Positions 34,015 through 45,580 are shown, counted from the first letter of the stretch. The stretch is DNA of 64,000 bases from Eupeodes corollae (GCF_945859685.1 NC_079148.1:47193946-47257945), one strand, 5' to 3'. Notes: generated from the letters alone by a model not told the origin. Translations and numbers: made by a program.

Positions 34015-35922
34015 TCTAATAGCAGGCGCAAAATCGTATCTGCTAAACAGATACTGTCAAAGCAAGGTCTGATCAATATATTGTAGGATCTGACAATTGT
34101 CTGCGCTCAGACTAAATCCACAATTCTTCTAATGTCTTATAAGCTGTGATATACACAATTGTATTAAATATCAAAACAGATTTGAAAGTAGAAACTCGCG
34201 AAAAGTAAACATGGAAACTTACACTTTTAATGGTTTGAGAATTTTCACTCTCTTCAAAAAACTTGCTATTGCTATTTAATTTTCGATGGAATTAAAGAAC
34301 ATATATAAAAGAAATTCTGAAGCCCTAATTACAAAATATAAGTCGTATCGGTTTTGACATTAATTGCAGTGTTTAAGCAAGAAGAAGTAAAAGTTCTTGT
34401 AGTCAACTGAACAAAGTTCATATTTTCAAAAGCAGTTACAGCAAAGATTTCAAAAAAAAAACTCTGGGGTGCGTTTGAAAGATAATAATCGTCATTTCTT
34501 TAGAATAAATACTTTACCTTTCCAGTGCCTTTGATTATTTTTCAATGAATGAAAGATAAACCCAAGTGTTCTTTTTTTTCAATTTAGCTTTTTCATTTAC
34601 TTACTTCTCGGAACAAAAAAGTGAACAATGAAAATATTTGTCAACAATTACCGAGAAGACTCTTTACAAATTCTTGACGTCGTAGGTAGGTATTAAGAAG
34701 CTTTCACAGAATATGTAACCGTACCTTTATACTAGATAAAATCAATTTGTTTTGTGAATATTGATATTTAAAATTCTCAGCACTAAATATAAGAATGAAT
34801 GCAATGCAGCACGTCAACAGAATACAATAAATATTCTCAATTAATTTGAAATAAAAGAAAAAAAAAGAAAACTCTAAACAAAATTCTTTTCCGTCCTAAG
34901 AACATTTTTTCTCATCAACAATAGACTGCAAGTATTAAAAATCCACATAATAAAACCACAATTTATAAAGAAAACGTAACGCACACGTATCTCCGTATCT
35001 CCGTACCTCCTTACCTCGTACACCTTACATCACAAAAACTTTTTTTTTTCTAAAAAGTAGTTTCTTTTCACACTGCAAAGCAAAAGGAAAAAGATATATG
35101 TCGCTATATACTTTGAATTAATTAACATAATGAATAAAAATGCATAAGGAAATAATATTGTTTATGAGAACGAACGAACGAATGAAACCCTTCTACCGTC
35201 ATCGTATTTAATGTTGTTGTTGTTGATTGTGTTATTATTATTGTCGCTGGGAGATCACGTCACGTCTCACGTCGAACAACCGACACCATCCAGCAGCAGC
35301 AGCAGCAGTGCTCGAAACTCGCATTCGGTCATCATCTGTTTTCACTGCTCGCTATTTATTTTTTTCTTGTATTTTTGAAATTCTTTATCTGCTTGTTATT
35401 TTCTATTGTATAATTTATAACGTATAAAGTATTATTTTCATCCCCTGCAAAAACAACAACAACAAAAACAACATAGCGAACAAAAATGTCAAGATGATAC
35501 TTGGAGGAAAAAAATCCTAGTTTACACAATCGCGCTCAAATATATCTAAGGATTGTGTATCTATGCATTTTTTGAATTTTTCAAAACGAAGGAACATAGT
35601 CGTTTACCCTCGCCTTTTTTGCTTGTACTTCCTTACTTATCATAAATGTCACACTCAGAGTCATTTGATAAAGTCTTCCACATTGCCAACCTTAAGGAAC
35701 AGGTTTATAGAACTAATTTTAGACGTCTATTCAAAGAAATGAAAAAAAGATTTTTTTTCGAAAGACAGAGTATGGTAAAGCATTTCACATTCGCGTAGTA
35801 CGGTTAAAGAACGAATATCTGCTCTTCACAGTTCCACTGAAGTTGGATTCAAGGATTAACTGATCAGCAGAAGCTTGAGTATTAAGGGAAAACTTTTTAA
35901 AGACTGACTATTTCATTAGAGC
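34015..35922. other. Non-coding stretch with a G/C-richer, triplet-rich patch
   Basis: No coding exon recognised. The patch at about 35160-35480 is unlike its surroundings: repeats of GAACGAACG, TGTTGTTGTTG, (CAG)6 at 35291-35308, and a run of CAACAACAA-type triplets leading to ACAAAAATG at about 35485. This composition is common in insect 5' UTRs and promoters, but there is no TATA, initiator or splice signal I would rely on. Confidence 0.4.
35291..35308 (+). repeat. (CAG)6 microsatellite
   Basis: Six perfect CAG triplets within the G/C-richer patch. Confidence 0.9.
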
Positions 35923-35935
35923 ATAGCCCATTCAA

Positions 35936-36242
35936 AGGTAGTACCCGTGGCATGATGGTAAGTGCGTTGGACTGTCATGCCAAAGGTCTTGGGTTCGATC
36001 CCTGCCTATGCCATCTTAAGTCTTTTCACGGGTACTGCCTTTTGCGAGGAATTGAAAAATTCTCCAAGAGTAACTCTTGTCATTAAAAAGTGCTTTCTCA
36101 AATTAGCCGTTCGGATTCGGCATATAAACCGTAGGTCCCCTCCATTCCTGACAACATTACTCGCACACAGGAATGGTTGAGAGTTGTAAGTCACTAGGCC
36201 TTGGTTCTCAACGGACTGTTGCGCCACCCAATTTATTTGTTT
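35936..36242 (+). mobile_element. tRNA-derived SINE, copy S6 (complete, with target duplication)
   Basis: 307 bp flanked by the perfect 13-bp duplication ATAGCCCATTCAA (35923-35935 and 36243-36255). The head has an A box (TGGCATGATGG) and a consensus B box (GGTTCGATCCC). The body follows, and a tail CTGTTGCGCCACCCAATTTATTTG. It is one of the best-preserved copies and a good reference for the family in this window. Confidence 0.92.
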
Positions 36243-36255
36243 ATAGCCCATTCAA

Positions 36256-36729
36256 GAAACATTACGACAATGAACAAGTGACGCAAATGAGTCAATGATG
36301 TTATTGTCACCAACCATTTTAAAAGCTCTTTTCTGAACAAGAGAAAACAATAAAATAAGTAGAAGAACATTTTCCAAGACCTTGTTGATCGTTTCAGCCT
36401 GAAGCTTGGGTATTACTGAAATGATATTGGCCTTATTGGATTATTGCTTCAATGTCGGCCTTTCAAGGTACTTCACAATAAACAAAAAGTCCAAGACGGG
36501 TGTTAACACTATATCAGAACTTGGTGCCCAAAAGATCAAATGGCATTTTGCGCCATCCTGTTAAAACCATATGTTGCTCAAGTTAATGTCTTCAATTTCA
36601 GTAAATAAACATATGGTTAGCTTCGCTCTGTAAGGTCCATTATTGTCATAAGCATAATTTTCCAATGATGCCAGCACTCCACAATTTATCAGTTTTGTTG
36701 ATTTTATTTTTCCCAAATTTTTATCAATT
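36256..36729. other. Non-coding spacer
   Basis: No feature recognised. The ATG that opens the frame at 36665 lies here, outside the transposon boundary, so it is not a genuine start codon. Confidence 0.55.
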
Positions 36730-36742
36730 AGTTAACAACTTC

Positions 36743-37538
36743 TTCAACATCGTTCTGGAAAGAATTGTGCAAAACTCAACTGTCAACACTAGAGGCACAA
36801 TCCTCCAAAGGTCCATCCAATTACTCGGATACGCAGATGACATTAACATAATTAGAAGATCAATGCGTGATGTCAGTGGAGCGTTTTTGAGCATTGGGAC
36901 GGAAGCGAAGAAGATGGGTTTAGTGGTCAATGAGGGCAAGACCAAGTATATGCTGTCATCAAAAAAGGACACTGAACGACGACGTCTTGGACAAAACGTC
37001 ACCATGGACAGCTATAACTTTGAGGTAGTTAAGGACTTTGTCTACCTAGGCCCCGCTATTAATGCAGACAACGACACCAGCGCTGAAATCAAACGAAGAA
37101 TAACTCTTGCAAATCGCTGCTTCATTGGACTTAGAAGGCAATTGAGAAGTTAAGTACTCTATAAGACACTCATCATCCCGGTTCTCATTTATGGCGCTTA
37201 GGCCTGGACCCTGTCAAAGAAAGATGAGAGCGTCTTAGGATGCTTTGAGAGAAAAATTCGAGAATTAAAGTCCAACGGCTTAGATGGCTAGGTCATGTAG
37301 AGCGGATGGACATCAACGCTCAAGCCCGGAAAGTCTTCGAATCCAATCCCGAGGGACGGCGCAGTAGAGGAAGACCGCGACTCAGGTGGCGCACCCAGGT
37401 GGGAGAGGACCTCAACCAACTTGGCGTGCGAAACTGGAGACAGCTAGCTAGGGACGGAGCTGGCTGGAGACGCATGTTGGTTGAGGCCCAGGTCCGCCCG
37501 GACTGTAGCGCCACCTTAAGTAAGTAAGTAAGTAAGTA
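36743..37538 (+). mobile_element. RTE-type LINE, 5'-truncated copy with (TAAG)n tail
   Basis: Bounded by the 13-bp duplication AGTTAACAACTTC (36730-36742 and 37539-37551), so the copy is about 796 bp. It starts in the RT palm (LERIVQNS, then LLGYADDINII with an intact YADD box). The conserved pieces GLVVNEGKTKYMLS, DFVYLGPAIN and EIKRRITLANRCFIGLRRQL follow. Stops appear at 37152 and about 37200, and an internal deletion removes the segment between FERKIRELKS and RLRWLGHVERMD. The last frame (37306-37527) ends RGRPRLRWRTQVGEDLNQLG...CSATLSK and runs into the tail. Its 3' end matches the SINE 3' end. Confidence 0.9.
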
Positions 37539-37541
37539 AGT
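37516..37541 (+). repeat. (TAAG)n tail of the RTE copy
   Basis: About six TAAG units directly after GCGCCACCT. This is a microsatellite-like 3' tail, the site where target-primed reverse transcription starts. Confidence 0.9.
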
Positions 37542-37654
37542 TAACAACTTCGTTGCTCTAGACTTTTCGGCGAAATACTTAAATTTATATGATCACGCAA
37601 TTTCTAAAAATCCTTGTGAAACAAGAAAAAATGTTGTCATTAGGAATGGGACAC

Positions 37655-37815
37655 AGAGAAACATTTCAGAAATGTTTCACGAGCGTCCAGGCCAAAGTAA
37701 ACATTTCAGAAAATTTTAAGAAATATTTCAGAAATGTTTCTCTTATTCTGAAATGTTGATTTAAGTGTTTCTTGAAGGTTTCTGAAAGGTTTTTCAAATG
37801 TTTCAGAAATGGTTA
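37655..37815. repeat. Cluster of palindromic ACATTTCAGAAATGT words
   Basis: The near-palindrome AAACATTTCAGAAATGTTTC occurs at about 37658. Variants follow at about 37698, 37722, 37747, 37777 and 37796. There is no coding. It may be the remains of a small inverted-repeat element or a local repeat. Spacing between copies is 20-45 bases. Confidence 0.55.
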
Positions 37816-37954
37816 TGAGTTGTAATTTTTAGCCAATTAGCGACTTTGATAAAAACGTAAGTAAATGTTTCCTGGAAGGCCTTCGAATTCTTCAAGATTA
37901 TTGAAGAAGTAGCTGACTAAGAATGACAGTGGCATTCGAATTGAGTAGTGTCTT

Positions 37955-38495
37955 CGTGTTCTTCTTTTTCGCTGAAAATTGTAAGGCTGATGAACTCGCC
38001 AAAAATGGTGCAGTACAATCCATTCTACAACAAATTTCTAATGCTGGAATATCAATCAGAACATGTAATTCCTTGTCAATGCTATGAAATAGGCAAGTAT
38101 CAGTTAGAATAACATCACCATGTGTCAGGTCACGAAAAACATCTGGCGAGCACTAGATTTAAAGCGTTCAAGTTTATCGCTAACTCTTAACAGATCGCAT
38201 ATAAGCGATCCATAACGGGGCACTGTCTTTAAGAAAAGCACGCCACGCAACTAGGCGTATTCTCAAATGATTGTTGCAGAAGGTGTAAGGAAGAAAAAAG
38301 TTGGAAACAGTTCTTCTATAGCGGTCTTTACGATTTCAATTATATTAGCATAATCAGTATTTCACTTTTTGTAGGGGACTCAAACTGGTTTCATTGTACT
38401 CAGAAGAAAGCCTCAAGATTCGTGTGGTATCACAATGCGCCAATAAACTGGCCTAAGTTGGTCCTACTCCTTCCCGGAGAGCAACTTTAATCTAA
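37955..38495 (+). pseudogene. RNase-H-type LINE relic (family C), C-terminal end
   Basis: A decayed 3' end of a LINE with an RNase H domain. It has AENCKADELAKNGAV (the final aspartate region of RNase H, normally GN..ADELA..G), then NAGISIRTC, and later a piece like RHATQLGVFSNDCCRRC, the cysteine-bearing C-terminal segment. The 3' part AAAGCCTCAAGATTCGTGTG and GTATCACAATGCGCC matches the 3' parts of the related relics near 43490 and 45680. Many stops and shifts. Confidence 0.7.
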
Positions 38496-40700
38496 CAATA
38501 TCGCTACAACTTTTGCAATTAACGCGTTACCAAGCCCAATTTTCTTTCTGTGTTGCAATCTTTAAGGTTTTTTGTCGAACTGGATCTTTTATTGTTGTCT
38601 TTTAATATTTTGTTACCAATGATCTGTTTTAATTTACACGATAAAGTGTTTACAGTTCTTTGGCCTCAGGTAAAAAGGTCTTATGTAAGTCAAAAAATTG
38701 CATTGCAACTTTAATTTGATGTAACAGCTTTTTTATATCTTTCGTTAAACACTAAAAACTCCAATGTAGAACTGCTAAACTGCTAAATATCTTAATAACT
38801 CTTTGGACAAGACAATTGTCTGTGTGAAGAATTACTGACTTAAGTCATTTTTGCCTAATGTCAAAGAATTAACATTGCATTGACTTCTCCACAATAACGT
38901 TTATTTTTTTTTTCCAAATCTCAGGGGTGGCAATTTCGAGCGGAAACATATCTGCTGACATGAATTTCTTCCAAGATTGTTAAAGCGTATAAAAAGACTC
39001 ATTTCGTGCCGTCAAAGTATGATACTTTTTTTTCAAAACTTCAAATGCGAAATAGCTGTCAAAATAGTTTCAAAATCATTTCTGATTTCAAAAGAAACCA
39101 CCAGATGGCCAACTCTGTATACTTGGATGCGTCTCAGAGTTAAAATAAAGTTCAATGTTAAAACCTTTATGAAAGTATCGAGTGTTGTAAAATACAAATT
39201 TGGAAAGCAACAAAAAGGTGTTAGAAACAATGAACACTCAAATTAAAGGATCCAGAGTGTATATAGACACTTTAACATTTAAAGGACAAAAGAACAAATA
39301 TTACGACATAAATGTGCACACAAATAGGTGTACACGATGTGAATATTGAGTTCAGCATTACAACAACAACAACCAAAGTATAGGTATCTTTGTATAGCTA
39401 GAAGTATCTATAAGCAAAGGTATGTATGAAGATTCATAGGTGGTATCATGAATTCTATCCGCATTTTGAAACACGATTTCTTGTTCCACACCTCATTGTT
39501 AACGCTTTGGACCGATATCCAACCCGTACCGATCCGACCCGACCCGACCACACCCACAGTAACAACAAGTAATGTGTATCGTCGTTGCCGTCGTCGTTGT
39601 ATCGACAGCTTCTTGGCTTGGGCTGCTTGGCTTGGTGCGATATTTGCTCAACTTGTTATAGTTTCCGCTTCCTCGCTTTATTATTTCTTTACCATTTACC
39701 TGCGCTGACAGTTAGAACTCGATGTAAATTATATTTTATTACAATTTCTCGTATGTGGGTGCGTTCTTTTTATTTGTTTTGCTCTGTCTTACATGTGAAC
39801 CTTTACATCATTAAGAAAAAAGGTAAAAGCAACCCCATATGCATCATGGAAACCATAAAACGTGCTTTTAAAAAATCTACTCAAAAAAGTATTTTCTTTC
39901 TTTAAGATTTAATATGAAAAGCAACAGAGTTAGAATTTTAACTACATACCAAAATTTTACATACCTACAATATAAGAAGTATTTAAAATCTATTCACGTA
40001 AATTTTAATTTTCCAATTAATTAGGAAATTTGACGCCGCCACCGTTGCTGTTGCCGTGCGTTCGTCGTCGCGTCGTCATCGTCGTGCATCGTGTTGGTTT
40101 TTCGAATATAGCCGTGCCGGAAGAAGTCTCAATATATTAATGAATACTTAGCACTAAATAAGGTATAAGATTTATGTAATTAGTGAATAAAAATTATGTT
40201 TTCCCGTTGGAGTAGAACAGAGAGTGCCCTAAAACTTTGAAGTTCGTTATCAAATGTCTGTTTATGTTAATTGTTTTATTTTGTTTATAAGTCATCCGTC
40301 GAATCGAGTCAGTCGTGTCGGTCTATCGATCGTTCCTACCGACCGCGACAGGTACAAGTTTGGAATAGAAATTATTGAATAACACTCATTAAATGAAAAG
40401 AACCGTTTTTTTATATAGCTTACATATCAGAAACCATCATTATTTTTGACTTAAGTTACATTATGATGTTGAAAAAGTTAAGTTTTATGGTGGAAGGGTT
40501 CATTGTTACAAAAATATTGGTATAAACACAAAGAAAACTCTTTAGCCATAAGAGAGAAGAATATTGATTTTTGAACCCGTCGGGTTAGGGTTTTGGTATT
40601 ATTTGCAAAGCGTGTTTGTTTTGATGAAAAGGAACAATAACTTAAACTAAAATTAAGAATACAAATAACTTGTCTTAAATAACATAAATATCCTCTAAAA
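38496..40700. other. Non-coding stretch with a possible host promoter region
   Basis: No coding exon recognised. Between 39500 and 40360 the DNA is G/C-richer, with CGTCGTTGCCGTCGTCGTTG-type triplets and CCGACCCGACC repeats. At 40309-40315 an initiator-like TCAGTCG is followed about 40 bases later by CGACAG|GTACAAG (boundary 40351/40352), which could be a splice donor. This would make a short non-coding first exon, but it is a guess from two weak motifs. An 86-codon frame at 39448-39708 is not recognisable. Confidence 0.3.
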
Positions 40701-40803
40701 ATTAAGATTATTATCCATGTCTAAAAACAAACACGACTGCTGGAAATTACTGTCTGGGTCCGAAAAGAATAAGACCTGCTGAAGTGTGAAAATTTTAGCT
40801 AAG

Positions 40804-41022
40804 ATGGTTTTGAAACGTAAAGCAGAGAACATAAAAATCGAAGCAATAGTTAAAGCTGATGAAGCAGGTCCTTCTGCAGTACTCACATCGAAAGACGTCT
40901 TGAGGAACTTAAATGAGCAGTGCCTCGAGCACCGATCAAAAATTTACCAGTTTTTCATTGATTTCGAGAGAGAAAACAGAGAGTTTATTTTACGTGTTTT
41001 ACCAGCCTTGACAAAAAACTGA
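40804..41022 (+). pseudogene. Unrecognised open frame of 73 codons
   Basis: From the Met at 40804 the frame is compositionally protein-like and mostly hydrophilic: VLKRKAENIKIEAIVKADEA, then DVLRNLNEQCLEHRSKIYQF, then FERENREFILRVLPALTKN. A stop follows, and broken protein-like pieces continue to about 41350 in other frames (for example DFDSLHETSRLRGRFIL). This looks like the start of a decayed gene or transposon ORF. I do not recognise the family and cannot exclude chance. Confidence 0.3.
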
Positions 41023-41399
41023 AAAATATCATGGACTTTGATAGCCTACATGAAACATCTAGACTACGTGGAAGATTTATTCTTACTCTTTTTATAAGAA
41101 CATAATGATGTCTTTATTAAAGAACAACAAGGGTAAAGAAGGAAGCAAATAAAGATGATCAATCCCTGAACCTCTCAGTCATCCCTTCAGATAAACGCTG
41201 CTCAATAACACATAAAAAAATTAGAGAGTTTAAAGTATCTAAAGAGAGTTGTCTCTACCAAATGCAGAACCGTACAAGACTTTGCCAGCCGTATTCTGGA
41301 AAAAAGACTGCACTCGGAATATTGTCCAATATTTTGGAGAAATAACTTCCTCAGCTAAAACATGAAGCTTCATCTGTTGAACCAGGGACTCTACTATTT

Positions 41400-41675
41400 G
41401 GTGAATTCTTCTTTTGATTATGTATTGAAAGTTTCCAAGAAATTAATTTTTCTATATTCAGGACGAAAAATTATTTTACTACAGCTGATACTTTCATGTT
41501 CAAAAGTGAAACCAATCGTTCAGTTGATTTATGTTCTAATGTCTTACAATTCCAATGATAGAATTCTGTCAGTAGATTTTTCAATGACAGATATTTTAAA
41601 TGATAGCTATAAACAACCTGCCAAAAAGATTCCAATAATTGCTTTCAATGATGAAAATCAATGATAGCTATAATC
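41400..41675 (+). repeat. Dispersed MITE-like repeat, copy A
   Basis: Matches copy B (42193-43602): CAGCTGATACTTTCATGTTC at 41483 corresponds to CAGCTGATACTTTTATATTC at 42409. Both continue through AATTCCAATGAYAG, then TTCAATGATGAA, to the end motif CAATGATAGCTATAA. The left end is unclear. An open frame of 100 codons across it is chance. Confidence 0.65.
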
Positions 41676-41753
41676 AGCCCCTACGAAGCACATGGAGAAG
41701 AATAGTCAAGGTTAGAAAGGACTTGGGCACATAACCTGCATCCTAATTATACG

Positions 41754-41913
41754 AGGGTGCTTTCTAAAATTAACGATTCGGCATATAAACTGTAGGGCCC
41801 TTCCATCCCTGACAACATTAGGTACTCGCACACAGGAATGGTTAGAGTTGTAAGTCACTAGGTCCTGGTTCTTTATGGACTGTTGCGCCACCTAATTTAT
41901 TTATTTATTTATG
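41754..41913 (+). mobile_element. tRNA-derived SINE, copy S7 (3' half)
   Basis: The 3' half only: GTGCTTTCTAAAATTAACG, GATTCGGCATATAAACTGTA, CACAGGAATGGTTAGAGTTG, and the tail TGGACTGTTGCGCCACCTAA followed by three to four TTTA units. No tRNA head. Confidence 0.85.
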
Positions 41914-42192
41914 GTTATAAGTACAAAGGATTTTTTGATTAACTTAAAAAAATAAACTTACAGTCAACTTCCTAATCACAGAACTGTATTATGGTCAAAT
42001 GACAATTGAGTATTTACAAGTTTTAAGTAGCTAACAGACTTCAAAGGTGACAGAAAGGAATAGACTTCAAAAAACACATTTGAATACTTTTAAAATAAAA
42101 GTTCTTTTTCTAAACTAGAATCTTAAGAACTGTACAAAGTTAAAGGGGCCTTTTATTGGTCTTTAATCAAAGAATCATATTTGTTATATTTA

Positions 42193-43602
42193 AGCGCCAG
42201 TTATAGCTATCATTGGAATCGATCCGGTAAAATTTTTGAACCGATATTTGACGGTGTTTCCCTTTGATTAAAAGTGAAAATTATATTTCGAACGATCGGA
42301 AATCACACAAAGAATTGTTTTCGAGAAAAAAGATTATAATTACGCATTAATTTTTCTCTGAAAATGTGTTTTCTATTTTCTGCACGGAAATTTATTTCCC
42401 TGAACAGCTGATACTTTTATATTCAAAAGTGAAACGAATAGTTCCACTGATTTATGTTCCAATTTCACACAATTCCAATGACAGATTTCTGTCAGTTAAA
42501 ATTTTTCGGTGGATTTTAAACAGCAAATTATTTTCAATGACAGAAATTTACCATGATAGCTATTAACGACCTGCCAAAAAATTCCAATGTTTGTTTTCAA
42601 TGATGAAGACTCGACGCCTCACCTCAATGGACCAGCAACAATATGGGCCACTCCATCATTTTGAACCTCTTTGGTTCTATACCAAAGTACAGAGACTACA
42701 CTATTCCTAAACCCCTATTTAAAAAAACTTCCAGGTATCCATTCCATCCAGAGATGAATGGGAAGACAAACAACTCGTGGATAACAAAAGTATTTATTTT
42801 TATACAGATGGATCTCAGAAAAGCTTAATCTAGCATCTCATTCCTCCTCCCTAATCATTGTAGCGTCTTCCAAGCGGAAATTTTAGCGATCAAAGGGTTC
42901 TCTCCTGGCTAAGAGAAAACGTGATATCAACTTCTGATATCCACATCTTCTCTGACAGGCTGCTATTAAATCTCTTGATGGTGTCTCAACCAAATCTCAA
43001 ACGGCCTCGATTGTAGATCGTCTCTTATGGAGGTGGCGCAGCAATTTAACATTCACCTATGTTGGGTGCAGGGCCCCAGAGACATCACGGGAAATTGTAG
43101 AGCCGATGAACTCGCTAAAAATGGAACCGTCATGCCTATTTCACCTGAAAGGGAGGAGATAGGTATACCGATAGCTACATGTAAACTTATGCTAAACGAA
43201 ACAGCTCCCTAATACGTGTCCTTACGGGACACTGTCTTATAGGCAGACCCGTAATACGACTTGGTGTAGCCTCAAACGACTTCTGTAGGAGCTGTATGGA
43301 CGAAGAAGAAGAGGAAAAAATCTCTCACCTTCTTTGCACTTGCCTGCTCTTTCACTCAGACGCAAACTTCATCTGGGGGACTACTCTTTTGATAATCCCA
43401 GTGAACTACCTAAAAAGGATATCAAATATCTTCTTCGCTTTATAAAAAGCTCAAAATGGTCCGACTAGTAAGAAGTAATTCTCTAGATTCATGTGGTATT
43501 ACCACGTGCCCTTCTTTTGGCCTAAGTGTGTGGATTCTAATCCGCAGCCACGTTAACCTAACCTTTTAATGATGAAAACCAATGATAGCTATAACTGGTG
43601 CC
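42193..43602. mobile_element. Harbinger-like MITE (copy B), carrying a LINE relic
   Basis: Terminal inverted repeats: left AGCGCCAGTTATAGCTATCA (42193 on), right, reverse strand, GGCACCAGTTATAGCTATCA, both followed by TTGG. Flanked by TTA (42190-42192 and 43603-43605), a 3-bp duplication typical of PIF/Harbinger elements. Without the inserted LINE relic (42608-43567) it is about 440 bp and non-coding. Related copies A and C lie nearby. Confidence 0.65.
42608..43567 (+). pseudogene. RNase-H-type LINE relic (family C) with target duplication
   Basis: Inserted in the MITE with a 9-bp duplication AATGATGAA (42599-42607 and 43568-43576). It contains the RNase H domain in broken frames: FQAEILAIKG near 42870, then the frame 43027-43212 with EVAQQFNIHLCWVQGPRDIT (usually WVPGH) and GNCRADELAKNG, then IGIPIATCKLML. 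A C-terminal cysteine segment (CRSCMDEEEEE, HLLCTC) follows at 43280-43345. The 3' UTR ends CACGTTAACCTAACC. The RT part is absent, so this is a 5'-truncated copy. Confidence 0.8.
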
Positions 43603-43639
43603 TTAGGCCAAAATGAAGTCCTTTTCAATGAACCGCTGA

Positions 43640-43855
43640 TTTCACATTTCGGAACATAATCGTTCCACTGAAAGTGTTCCGTTTTCCTTGTATTCCCACC
43701 TGTAACCTCAAATAATTGATTCCAATCAGAAAATGCTTTATTTGAATCGGGAAATATGTGTAAAATGGTTCAAATTTTCAATGAAAGCTACTATCAACCT
43801 GTCAAAAAAGTTCCAATGATTGGCTTCAATGATAGCTATAACTGATACCTTTAGC
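43640..43855 (+). repeat. Dispersed MITE-like repeat, copy C
   Basis: A third, more diverged relative of the MITE: GTTCCACTGAAAGTGTTCC, then TTCAATGAAAGCTACTATCA, CCTGTCAAAAAAGTTCCAAT, and the end CTTCAATGATAGCTATAACT. It lies just right of copy B. Confidence 0.55.
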
Positions 43856-43869
43856 CAACATGGAATTTT

Positions 43870-45580
43870 CTGCAAATTGAATTTTTTGAAACTTTGATTT
43901 TAAAGCTGTTGCCAATATTTTGCATAAAGTCTAATAAAAATGTATGTGACTCTAAAGAAGGTTTTTGCCACTACTAAAAATATCAAATATCATTTATAAT
44001 TATATTTTTTCAGTAAATTATTGGTAGTATTGCAGTTTACTGATAAATAAGCAAATTATTTAATAAAAAAATTGCCTCATATTTAAAGCTTTTTAAAAGT
44101 CAGCTTACAGCTTTTTTTATGGTCCTTTTAAGCGATAATTGTTATTGGTTAAACATTTATTCTTCTGGAAACTTGTTTCCTCTAGAGTTACATACATTAA
44201 AAGGTTTAAAGCTATTTTTGAACCGAAAGCAATCCGGTTAAAAAATGATCTCTTATCAATTAAATGCTTGTTTCTACATTTCTCAACACTATTAAACTTC
44301 TTTAAGCTTCCCGATCAAATTCTTTCATCTGCATTCAGGTTTTTTCTTTTTATTTTTCTTAAACAAATTCCAGATCAATTTTTCATACGTAGCAAACAAA
44401 AAAAAATATTATCGGCTACTTTATCTTTTTTTTATTTTTTATTTAAAATAATTTTAAGTTTCATATAAGCGTAGATAAATGTAAGTTACAAGTATAACTT
44501 TTTTTTACATCACTTCTGCTGCTTCTGCCTACGCACTTTACTATAAAAATGAGTCTTCAGATGCAGATGTAGATGCAGTAGGCCTCAGATGCAGATGCAC
44601 AAAACCGGATCAATATCTTGAACGAATTCCTTACTATACTTTTTGTTGTTCGTCAATAAACCGTTCATGTTTACGTACGAGAATAGTTCATTTGCATAAA
44701 CAATGGCAATATTATTGTCTTCCCAAGTTGTTGGATTAACACCCATTCGGGCTCAGAACGAACACATCCCATCTAGTGATTTGGGAAGAAACCAGCAGTG
44801 AAAAAAGAAAAACATTTAAAATCCAGTTTAAGTTATGGGCATGTAACTGTGGGTCCACCGAGCCGCGTCGCGTCGCACCGCACCGTGTAGGTATGGTACA
44901 GCCATGAATATGTTAATGTCAATGTTTTTATTTTATTTAATTTTTTTTTCTGTGTCGATTTTTTAAACTTTATGTATTAAAACCCATCAGCCGGCTTATC
45001 TCTTATAAATAAATGTACACTGAGTGGGTTAAGATCAACTCACATTAATATAAATTACGATTTCATTGTTTTAAAATAGTATAGACGATCGAGAGTAATT
45101 TGATAAGGCCGATGCGCTAAGACCTAAGACTAAGAGGCATTGACAGACATATTTTCATGTTGATAATTTTTTAGTAATTTAGTTAAGTGACAGTTGCTGT
45201 TGACTTTTTTGGAATGTCATATACATTATGTGATGTACGTCAGCTAAGCATCAACAAATTATTATTATCGTAATGTTGAAAGTTATTTGTTCTACATTAA
45301 CGACATTGGCGTCAACCAAGTACATAGGATCATTGACTTTATTGAGAAAGCAAACAACAAAACTGACCAAATTCTTCAAGAAAAGAAAAGTCGCTTTCGA
45401 AATACTTTCAGAATATTTACTTCAAAAACTGTAAACAAATATTTCTAATTGAAATTAAGAACTAACTTGTATAAGTAAGTTCGGATGGGATACCACAAGA
45501 GTCGGTTCTTACACTTATATTTTTAATTTTTAACATTGTGGCTAAAATCTCTTTAAAAATTACGCTCATACTACAAAACG
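43870..45580. other. Non-coding stretch
   Basis: A/T-rich. A small GATGCAGAT-type repeat lies at 44558-44600 (CAGATGCAGATGTAGATGCA, repeated after a short gap). A G/C-rich spot lies at 44858-44890 (CCGCGTCGCGTCGCACCGCA). The open frame at 44139-44468 is Phe/Leu-rich low complexity and is not called. Confidence 0.5.

Noticed and set aside
35940..36015. The SINE heads as functional tRNA genes
   Set aside because: They have A and B boxes, but the cloverleaf arms do not pair well and every copy continues into the SINE body.
36665..36742. The ATG at 36665 as start of the RTE protein
   Set aside because: It lies outside the target duplication, in host flank. The RTE copy is 5'-truncated and begins at about 36743.
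44139..44468. 109-codon plus-strand frame
   Set aside because: Phe/Leu/Ile-rich low-complexity translation of A/T-rich DNA, no domain.
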